Source: JBDSTW01 sp039914705 (GTDB lineage: Bacteria > Pseudomonadota > Gammaproteobacteria > SURF-13). From it: DNA of 35,223 bases. Positions 1 through 9,000 of the stretch are shown here, in pieces (the stretch's first letter is position 1; the number at the start of each line of letters is the position of its first letter). The DNA lies in NCBI GenBank assembly GCA_039914705.1, contig JBDSOT010000086.1:1-35223 (forward strand). Reading direction: 5' to 3'. The translations under genes were made by a program, and so were the position numbers. The notes below the pieces were generated by a model. The model searched no databases. It was not told the DNA's origin and saw only the letters and a list, made by a program, of their open reading frames with translations.

Positions 1-941
1 AGCTTGTCCTTGGCATGATTAAGTGCGTCCTTGCTGCGTTCAATCTCGCCGCGCACGCTGTAAAAACGTTCCTGCACCGCATTAAAAATTTGATTGGCAT
101 CTACCTGTTGCGCACGCTGTTTTTCCAGCGCGGCCTCGATCCTGCGTTGCTCGGCAATCTTCGCCTCCAAGGCAATTTCCTGCTCGCGTATACGTTTACC
201 CTCTGCATCAAGCTCGCTGACCAGGGCTTGCCACCGCAAGGCGAGCAGTTCCGCCTTGAGTTGACGTTCCTGCTGTTTCAAGAGCTTGTATTTTGCCGCC
301 ATATTGGCCTGGCGCTGTAGGCGCTCGAGCTGCTTGTCGAGTTCGTCGCGCTTGATGTTGAACAGATCGAGATTCTCGCGCGTATGCCTCATGCGATTTT
401 CCGTCTCGCGGCGGCGCTCTTTATATTTCGAGATGCCCGCCGCCTCTTCGAGGAAGATGCGCAGCTCGTCGGGCTTGGCCTCGATCAGGCGCGAGATCAT
501 GTTTTGCTCGATGATGGCGTAGCTGTGCGGGCCAAGTCCGGTGCCCAGAAAAATGTCGGTGATGTCCTTGCGGCGGCAGCGCGTGTTGTTCAGGAAATAG
601 TTCGATTGCCCGTCGCGACTCACATGACGCTTAATGGAGATTTCCGCGTATTCGGCGTATTGCCCGCCGAGGCTGCCGTCGCTATTGTCGAACACGAGTT
701 CGACGGAGGCTTGCGTCACCGGTTTGCGCACGCTGGAGCCATTGAAGATGACATCGGCCATCGACTCGCCGCGCAGGCTCTTGGCCGAACTCTCGCCCAT
801 CACCCAACGCACGGCGTCGATAACATTCGATTTGCCACAGCCATTCGGGCCGACGATACCGACCAGGTTGCTGGGCAGGTGGATGGTGGTAGGATCGACA
901 AAGGATTTAAATCCAGCCAGTTTGATCTTGCTGAGGCGCAT
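1..941 (-). CDS. smc: Chromosome segregation ATPase SMC, N-terminal part (runs off window)
   Basis: ATPase head and start of the coiled coil of the SMC protein, which with ScpA/ScpB organises and segregates the chromosome. The minus-strand frame opens at an ATG (939-941) and stays open to base 1, giving 313 codons. The product begins MRLSKIKLAGFKSF, typical of bacterial SMC, and has the Walker A loop GPNGCGKSN at residues 31-39. Next come the conserved RWVMGE segment, an FLNNTRCRRKDI-type segment and the EEAAGISKYKERR stretch, after which the protein becomes a charged, Leu/Gln/Glu-rich coiled coil. The hinge, second coil and C-terminal ABC signature lie outside the window. It is divergent from queF with only about 60 bases between them, so both promoters must lie there. 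Confidence 0.96.
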   Translation of the reverse strand, partial: MRLSKIKLAGFKSFVDPTTIHLPSNLVGIVGPNGCGKSNVIDAVRWVMGESSAKSLRGESMADVIFNGSSVRKPVTQASVELVFDNSDGSLGGQYAEYAEISIKRHVSRDGQSNYFLNNTRCRRKDITDIFLGTGLGPHSYAIIEQNMISRLIEAKPDELRIFLEEAAGISKYKERRRETENRMRHTRENLDLFNIKRDELDKQLERLQRQANMAAKYKLLKQQERQLKAELLALRWQALVSELDAEGKRIREQEIALEAKIAEQRRIEAALEKQRAQQVDANQIFNAVQERFYSVRGEIERSKDALNHAKDK

Positions 942-1002
942 CGTTACCCAGTGTTGTTGAAAGTTAGGTTATTATTGGCGAAATTAGCATAGAGAGCGAC
1001 AT

Positions 1003-1392
1003 ATGCCTACCCAGCCCAGCAAAGAACTCGAGACCTTCGTCAATGCCAATCCGGGCCGGGATTATACCATCCGCATGCGCGTGCCGGAGTTTACCTGCCT
1101 GTGCCCGAAGACCGGCCAGCCCGACTTTGCCACGATTCATATCGAATATGTGCCCAATTTGCGCTGCATCGAGTTGAAATCCCTAAAGTTATATATGTGG
1201 TCATACCGCAATGAGGGCAGCTTCCACGAGGCCGTGACCAACCGTATTTTAGATGACCTGGTGCAGGCATGTGAACCGCATTTTATGCGCGTGAGCGCCG
1301 AGTTTTACGTGCGCGGCGGGATTTATACCACGGTAATAGCAGAGCATCGCCATCCCGCCTGGGTCGCGCCCAGCCCTGTAGTTTTGCCTTAA
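1003..1392 (+). CDS. queF: NADPH-dependent 7-cyano-7-deazaguanine reductase (short-form QueF)
   Basis: Cytosolic enzyme that reduces the nitrile of preQ0 to the amine of preQ1 with two NADPH, in queuosine tRNA-modification biosynthesis. The 129-residue length fits the short, unimodular (B. subtilis-like) QueF class rather than the long E. coli form. The catalytic Cys lies in LCPKTGQPD (Cys34), and the proton-donor Asp is Asp41, seven residues on as in the family. The QueF signature ELKSLKLY follows at 57-64 and binds NADPH. The start ATG is the first in frame. The sugar kinase gene follows at about 20 bases on the same strand, so the two may be co-transcribed. No other queuosine genes are visible nearby. 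Confidence 0.95.
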   Translation: MPTQPSKELETFVNANPGRDYTIRMRVPEFTCLCPKTGQPDFATIHIEYVPNLRCIELKSLKLYMWSYRNEGSFHEAVTNRILDDLVQACEPHFMRVSAEFYVRGGIYTTVIAEHRHPAWVAPSPVVLP

Positions 1393-1411
1393 TAGTAAGT
1401 AATTTCTAATC

Positions 1412-2701
1412 ATTAACATCCCACCCAATGCCAAGCTCTACCTCGGTATCGACCTCGGCACCTCGGCCTGTCGCGCGATAGTCATTGATGCCCGCAAGGA
1501 AATACGCGCGCAGTCTTCCATCAGCTTACCCTCCCCCCTACGCTGCGGCATAGAAGTAGAGCAGGCTCCTGAGGTTTGGTGGCAAGCGGTGCGGGCCGCG
1601 CTGCGCGATTTATTCCGGAAAATCCCGGCTGAAAATGTTTGCGCCATAGCCATTGACGGCACATCGGGCACCCTATTATTAGCGGATGCCCTGGGCAATC
1701 CATTACGACCGGCGTTGATGTATAACGATGCGCGCGCACATTTAGAGGCCGCACGTATTGCCGCCATCGCCCCGCAAGGCAGTGCAGCGCATGGAGTGAG
1801 CGGCAGCCTGGCAAAATTGCTTTTTTTACAGGCACAAAATATTCCCCACGCCCATTACGCACTTAGCCAGGCCGACTGGATCAGCGCAAAATTCAGAGGG
1901 CGTTTTGGCGTAAGCGATGAGCATAATTGTTTGAAACTGGGCTACGATCCGATCACGGACTGCTGGCCGGATTGGCTTGATGCGTTAAATGTGCGCCGTG
2001 ATTTACTACCTCAAGTACTCCCCGCCGGTACGCCGATAGCAAAGGTGTGCGCCGGCAGCGTCGCAGAATTTGGATTTAATCCCGATGCGGTAGTCGTCGC
2101 AGGCACTACCGACAGCACGGCGGCAGTTCTCGCCACCGGTGCAAGTTTAACGGGCGAGGCTGTGACTTCTCTGGGTTCAACACTGGTGTTGAAGGTTATT
2201 TCAGAGCGGCCGATATTCGCACCACAGTATGGCGTGTACAGTCATAAGTTCGGTGACTTATGGCTGGCGGGCGGCGGATCGAATAGTGGCGGCGTGGTAT
2301 TACGTCAATATTTCAGTCCGCAACAACTGCTGGAAATGATGCCGCGCCTGCGGCCAGATCAACCCACCGGACTCGATTATTATCCACTCCCGGCGCACGG
2401 CGAGAGATTCCCGGTTAATGACCCGGAATTTATGCCCAGGTTAAGCCCTCGTCCGTCCGATGATGTGCAGTTTTTTCAAGCGATGCTGGAGGGCATGGCG
2501 CGCATTGAACAGCGCGGCTATGAATTATTAAAAAGTTTAGGCGCGCCTTATCCGATTTCGCTATGCACAACCGGCGGCGGCGCGGTAAACGCCGCGTGGA
2601 CAACAATACGCGCGCAATTAATCGGCGTAGCCATGATAACTCCTGACCAGCAAGATGCGGCTTACGGTGCGGCGCTACTCGCTAGCCGCGCGTTAGCATG
2701 A
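1412..2701 (+). CDS. FGGY-family sugar kinase, D-ribulose kinase-like; start region abnormal
   Basis: ATP-dependent carbohydrate kinase of the FGGY family. The N-terminal phosphate loop LGIDLGTSACR is encoded from about 1439, DGTSGT and YNDAR follow, and the C-terminal half holds GTTDSTAAVLATGA, GSTLVLK, GGGSNSGG and TTGGGAVN. From memory, this set and the length of about 430 codons match the short cyanobacterial/plant kinases (SePSK, AtXK-1) assigned to D-ribulose, rather than XylB or GlpK. D-ribulose specificity is inference. The frame opens after a TAA at 1400-1402 but has no ATG, GTG or TTG before the phosphate loop; the first canonical codons are GTG 1583 and ATG 1589, well inside the domain. 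I set the start at ATT 1412 for want of a better one. An ATG at 1428 is out of frame, and one missing base just after it would restore a normal start. Confidence 0.8.
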   Translation: MNIPPNAKLYLGIDLGTSACRAIVIDARKEIRAQSSISLPSPLRCGIEVEQAPEVWWQAVRAALRDLFRKIPAENVCAIAIDGTSGTLLLADALGNPLRPALMYNDARAHLEAARIAAIAPQGSAAHGVSGSLAKLLFLQAQNIPHAHYALSQADWISAKFRGRFGVSDEHNCLKLGYDPITDCWPDWLDALNVRRDLLPQVLPAGTPIAKVCAGSVAEFGFNPDAVVVAGTTDSTAAVLATGASLTGEAVTSLGSTLVLKVISERPIFAPQYGVYSHKFGDLWLAGGGSNSGGVVLRQYFSPQQLLEMMPRLRPDQPTGLDYYPLPAHGERFPVNDPEFMPRLSPRPSDDVQFFQAMLEGMARIEQRGYELLKSLGAPYPISLCTTGGGAVNAAWTTIRAQLIGVAMITPDQQDAAYGAALLASRALA

Positions 2702-3071
2702 CATGCGGCTTACGGATAAGCCCAAGGCCTTTGCGCGGCTGATTATTATAGTAAACTAACCCAAGCCTCCGCTAAGGCTTGTGCCACGCTGCCAAGTTTG
2801 CGAAACTCTAAGCCAGCTGTCAGCGCGCCGTTACCCTGCTGTGTATAACTGGCTCTGTTGCCATCCCGCGTCAAGAGACTTTACTAAAGGAATAGTGAAT
2901 CGTGCACCGTATCTATCCATATCCGTTGTGTCCTGAATGAAGTTTCAGCGCTGGAACAACGCAATAAGCCACACATCAAGCGAGATTCCGAGTGCAGCTA
3001 TTACCCGCTCGATGCAATCCTGCACCGGCTTTCCTACATACATCCGCCGCAGAACCATGGATATTTAAGTC
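2702..3071. other. 370-base gene-free stretch between the sugar kinase and ndvB
   Basis: No open frame here resembles a known protein. The clear structural element is a perfect 7-bp inverted repeat, CAAGCCT (2762-2768) and AGGCTTG (2775-2781), with a 6-base loop and no following T-run, so it is not a standard terminator. A very short GTG-initiated frame (from about 2901, 13 codons) sits behind an AAAGGA sequence but has no recognisable character. The ndvB promoter and leader must lie here, yet I cannot pick a convincing -35/-10 pair. Confidence 0.5.
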
Positions 3072-6000
3072 ATGTTGTCAAACCTATTAAATTTTATGCG
3101 TCGTGTGAAGCCTTCGGCCAACCCCTTTAGCGAGTTCGAGGAACCGATACGCTTCGAGTTGTTCAGCGTGGAGCGTCTCGAACATCACGCGGAAAGCCTG
3201 GCAGCGGCCCAAACGGTAACTAAAAATCCGCGCAAGGGCATCAAAATTGCCCCTCGTGTGCAGGATAACGGCCGGGTATTACTCCAGGCCTACCGGGCAA
3301 TTACCAAGACCGCGCGTGAACAGCGCGCCATTACCCCGGCCGCCGAGTGGTTGATCGACAACTTCCCCATTGTCGAAGAACAACTGCGTGATATTCACGA
3401 CCATCTGCCACCGGAATTTTACAAAGAACTGCCCAAACTCGCGGACGGACATCTACGCGGTTATCCGCGCGTCTACGGTTTGGCCTGGGCCTTTGTGGCG
3501 CACACCGATAGCCGCTTCGACCCCGAATTGCTGATGCGTTTTGTGCGCGCTTATCAACGCGTGCAGATACTCACCATTGGAGAATTATGGGCGGTGACCA
3601 TTACCCTGCGCGGGGTAATGGTGGAAAACCTGCGCCGCCTGAGCGTGCGCATTGTCGGCTCGCAAATCGCGCGTGAGGCAGCCGATACACTGGCCGATGA
3701 ATTGCTCGGACTTGGCGCTCACCCGGCGCGGACTGCCGAGGAGGCACTGCGCGCGTACAACGGTCGTCCCTTGCAGTCCGCCTTCGCGGTGCAGCTGGTA
3801 CAACGACTGCGCCACCATACGACACCCGCCCTGCAATGGTTGAACGATAGGCTGGCCGCACAAGGTACCCACGCGGACGAGATCGTGGCCCTTGAGCACG
3901 CCAATCAAGCGGCCGCCAACCTGACAGTGCGTAATATCATTACCAGCATGCGCCTGATGTCGGCCTTCGATTGGCCGGGCTTCTTTGAGGAGGTTAGTTT
4001 GGTCGATGAAATCCTGCGCAGCGATGCCGGCTTCGTCGCCATGGATTTCATCACGCGCGATCGTTACCGGCATGCCGTTGAACAGCTTGCGCGCGGCTCC
4101 GGGCATACCGAGACAGCGATCGCTCACAGCGTAATCGCCAAGACCCAGGCGTTGCGGCAACAGCAGGCACAAGCTAACTCCGTCGATGAGCGCTTGCTCG
4201 ATCCTGGCTATTATCTGATCTCGCGCGGCCGGACGGCGTTCGAGAAAGAGACCGGTTTTCGCGTCTCACTAAAAAGCCGCCTGCAGCGTACCTATTTTGC
4301 GCACGCGGCCGGTGCCTATATCTACACAATCCTCCTTATCTCAACGGCCGTGCTCGCCCTGCCTTTATGGGCCAGCGTGCAGACCGGAATCCATCCCGCC
4401 GCGTTGCTGATGCTGGCTATACTCGGCTTCATTCCGGCCTCTGATATTGCCATTGCACTGTTCAACCGCTTAGTCACCCAGGCCATTGGCCCGCGTCATT
4501 TGCCGCGTCTTGAATTGATGGGCGGTGTGCCACCTGCCCTGCGCACCTTTGTGGTGGTGCCAACCCTGCTCATTAATGAAACTCAGATTGCCGAACAGCT
4601 CGAGCAGATAGAGGTTTATTACCTGTCCAATCCTGAGGGTGATGTGCATTTCGGTTTACTTTCCGACTGGACGGACGCCACGGCTGAAAGCATGCCATCG
4701 GATAGAGAACTATTGGAAATAGCCGATAGGGGAATGAAGGCACTTAATGCGCGCCACGGTTTGTTGGCTGACGGTTCCAAGCGGTTTTTTCTGTTCCATC
4801 GTAAACGCTTGTGGAACGGCAGCGAGCAATGCTGGATGGGCTGGGAACGTAAACGCGGCAAGCTGCATGAATTCAACCGCCTGTTACGCAATGCAGGGGT
4901 TACATCGTTCATCACCCTCGACGAACAACCGCCACAAGTACCCGACGCGGTGCGCTATGTTGTCACGCTGGACGCAGATACCAAACTGCCCATCGGCATA
5001 GTAAAGAGATTGGTCGGCACCCTGGCCCACCCATTAAACCGTCCGCGTTTCGACGCAGAACGGCAGCGCGTGGTCGAGGGTTATGGGGTATTGCAACCGC
5101 GTATTACCCCGACACTGCCCGCACGGCGCGACAGTACCATTTTCCAGCGCCTGTTTTCCGGGCCAGGCGGCATCGACCCTTATGCCTCCGCAGTGTCAGA
5201 CGTTTATCAGGATTTATTCGGCGAGGGCAGCTATACCGGCAAGGGTATCTACGACGTCGAGGTGTTCGAGGCTGCACTTGCCGGACGCGTGCCCGAGAAT
5301 GCCCTGCTCAGTCACGATCTGTTTGAAGGCACACTGGCGCGCTGCGGTTTTGTCAGCGACTTGGAGTTCTTCGAAGATTTTCCTTCGCACCTTGAGGTAG
5401 CCGCTTCGCGTATGCATCGCTGGGCGCGCGGCGACTGGCAATTGCTGCCCTGGATCTGCGGGCGCGCACGCAAGAGTATCGGCGCCATTGGGCGCTGGAA
5501 AATGCTCGATAATTTACGCCGCACATTATCTCCCGCCGCCATACTGATTACCCTTGCGGCAAGCTGGTCGCTGCCTGAGGCCCCGCATTGGGCCTGGCTG
5601 ACATTGGCGCTGGCAGCCATCGCCGTGCCTACCCTGATACCGCTGTTTAGCGCACTGCTTGCACCACGCCGTGACATATCTCTGACGCGTCACTTGCGCA
5701 GCCTGACCGACGATTTCATCCAGGCTTGCGGCCACAGTATGGTTTCTCTCACTCTACTGGCTTATCACGCGTGGCTGATGTTGGACGCCATGGTCCGAGC
5801 GCTGACACGCTTGCTTGTTACGCGCCGCAAATTGCTTGAATGGATTACCGCCGCGCAGGCCAAATCGAATGCCAGCCTTTCCGTAATGAATTTTTTCCAG
5901 CGCATGTCCGGTGCTATCGTGCTGGCCCTGGTCACTGGCGTGATGGTGTTCCTGTTCAATCCCCAGGAACTGTTCACGGCCGCGCCCTTTATTGTCTTGT

Positions 6001-9000
6001 GGACAATATCGCCCGCCTTTGCCTGGTATATCAGCCTGCCGCCCAAGCGGGGGCGTATTGAACCGCTGAGTCTTCAGGAGGTGCAGGTCTTGCGCCTGGG
6101 TGCGCGGCGTATCTGGCGCTTCTTCACTACCTTTGTATGCGCGGCGGACAATCATCTGCCGCCCGATAACTTTCAGGAAGACCCGAAACCCGTCATTGCA
6201 CACCGCAGCTCTCCGACTAATTTCGGACTTTATTTACTAGCGACGGTCAGTGCGCGTGATTTTGGCTGGCTCGGCCTGATTGAGACCGTTGAACGGCTGG
6301 AGGCCACCTTCAAGACCCTGCAAAATTTGCCGCGTCTGAAAGGACATTACTACAACTGGTATGACACGCGCGACCTGCGTCCACTCGACCCCGCCTACAT
6401 CTCTTCAGTGGACAGCGGCAATCTCGCCGGTCATCTGCTGGCACTCGCTCAGGCTTGCATGGAGTTGGCGCAACAGCCCCTGGATATTTCCACGTCAGGT
6501 ATCCGTGACAGCGTAGCGTTACTCCGCGAGGCAGTGACAGAACTGCACGATAACCGGCGTACACTGACCGTGAGCCTGGCTCAATTACAGGATGCTATCG
6601 CGACACTCGAACAGCTACTCGAACAAGGTCCTCGTGGCATAGTCGCGCAGACCCTGAACTGGAAATCGCTGGAAGCTGCCGCGCTAACCCTTACCGATAT
6701 CGCCCGTACCTTTGCCGGAGAGCGTGGCGAGGCATCCACCGACAGCGAGATATTAATCTGGTCGCTGCTGCTCCAAGCCGATATTAAAAGTCATGCGCGC
6801 GATGTACGAAGTTTGCTGCCGTGGGCCGATTATCTCTCCAGACTGCTTGATCACCCGGACACTCAAGTCGAAGAAAGGCAGCATTGGGAGGTCGTCGAAG
6901 ATCGCTTTAATACATCCGTCGCGCTCCGCGATATACCAGCGCTATGCGAGCCAATGATTCAGCATCTAAGCGCACACCAAGCCTCACCTACAGTCGCGCA
7001 TTTATCGTCCGAGGCTTATTGCCGCGACAGCGCCGCACTGACAGACGCCTTGCAACGCGCGGCAATAGCCTCCGCAGATCTGACGGCACGGCTCCATGCA
7101 ATCTCCGGCCAGGCACGCGCCCTATTCGATGAAATGGATTTCGGTTTTCTGTTCGACCCGGTGCGCAAACTATTCTCCATCGGCTACCGGGTCGCTGATA
7201 GTTGTCTTGACGCAAGTTACTACGACCTGCTCGCCTCGGAGGCGCGCCTCACCAGCTTTATTGCCATCGCCAAAGGCGACGTCCCCGCCGCGCACTGGTT
7301 CCGGCTCGGACGCGCCATGACCCCGGTAGACAAGGGTGCGGCGCTGGTGTCATGGTCGGGTTCGATGTTCGAATACCTGATGCCCTCACTGGTGATGTAC
7401 ACCCCGCACGACAGCCTGATCGGCCAGACTTGCCGGCTGGTCATCCAGCGCCAGATAGCCTATGGCCAGGAGCATAAGGTTCCGTGGGGCATATCGGAAT
7501 CGGCGTATAACGTCCGCGACTTTGAATTTACCTATCAATACTCCGATTTCGGGATCCCCGGCCTGGGCCTGAAGCGTGGTCTGGGCCAGGAACTGGTTGT
7601 TGCGCCTTACGCCACGGCCTTAGCCGCTATGTATGACCCAGGCGCGGCGGTAAAAAATTTCGAGCGTATCGAGACGCTAGGTGGACGCGGCAGATACGGT
7701 TTCTACGAGGCCCTGGATTTCACCCCCGCGCGGCTGCCCGAGGGTAGCGACGTAGTGGTGGTGCGTGCCTACATGGCCCACCATCAGGGCATGTCACTGG
7801 TAGCGCTCACCAATATTTTGCAACACGGTGCAATGCGCCGCCGCTTCCACAACGAACCACTGGTACTGGCTGCCGAACTGCTGTTGCAGGAACGCACACC
7901 GCGTGCCCTTGCCTTCACTGAGCCACGCACCGACCAGGATCACACCAGCCTGGTCAGAGAGGTGGTGCAGCCCGTCACCCGCCGCTATTTGACGCCGCAC
8001 CTGCCGCTGCCTGCAACGCAACTGCTCTCGAATGGACGTTATGCGGTTATGGTGACCAGCGCGGGTTCGGGTTATAGCCGCTGGAACGACCTTGCCGTCA
8101 CCCGCTGGCGTTCAGATGCCACGCGTGATGCATGGGGCAGTTATCTGTTTTTGCGTGACACCGGAAGCGGTAAAGTCTGGTCAGCCGGGTATCAGCCGAC
8201 CGCCGTCGAACCTGACCGTTATGAAGTCGTCTTCAGTGAAGATCGCGTACGCATTACCCGTCAGGACGCCGCTATCACCAGCGTTTTGGAGATTATTTTG
8301 TCGTCGGAAGATGACGCTGAGATTCGTCATCTATCGCTTACCAATAACGGCCCGCGCATGCGCGAAATAGAAATCACCTCATATGCCGAGATGGTACTCG
8401 CGCCCGCAGCGGCAGACCTCGCGCATCCGGCATTTTCCAACCTGTTCGTGGAGACCGAATATCTGCCTGAGGTGAATGCCCTGCTGATAACACGTCGTCC
8501 GCGCTCCGCCAGCGAGACACGTTTCTGGGCAGCTCACGTAATTGCGCCGGAAGGTGAAATACGCGGCGCGATTGAATATGAAACAGACCGTATGCGATTT
8601 CTGGGACGCGGACAAGGCATCCATTCCCCGGTCTCGGTAATGGATGGGCGTCCCTTATCGAACACCGCCGGGGCGGTACTCGATCCGATTGCCAGCTTGC
8701 GTGCACGCGTTCGCATCAAGGCGGGCGAAACCTTCCATATGGCCTTCTCCACCATGGTGGCCGCCTCGCGCGAGGATATAATCAACCTCGCCGAAAAATA
8801 TCACAGCCCGGCCATTTTCGAGCGCGCCTCGACCCTGGCCTGGACCCAGGCGCAGGTGCAGCTCCACTTTTTGGGCATTGAGCGTGATGAGGCGCAGGTC
8901 TATCAGCATCTGGCCAATCGCATTCTTTATTCTGACCCTTCCTTGCGCCCGGGCAGCGAAATATTAAGACGTAATACGCTGAGCATGGCGGGGCTATGGC

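Noticed and set aside
384..992. 202-codon plus-strand frame over smc
   Set aside because: It is the antisense shadow of the SMC N-terminus; the minus frame contains Walker A and other SMC motifs, whereas this one resembles nothing.
3585..4172. 195-codon minus-strand frame inside ndvB, and many similar shorter frames
   Set aside because: All lie within the fully recognisable ndvB frame and show no domain, start site or signal of their own.
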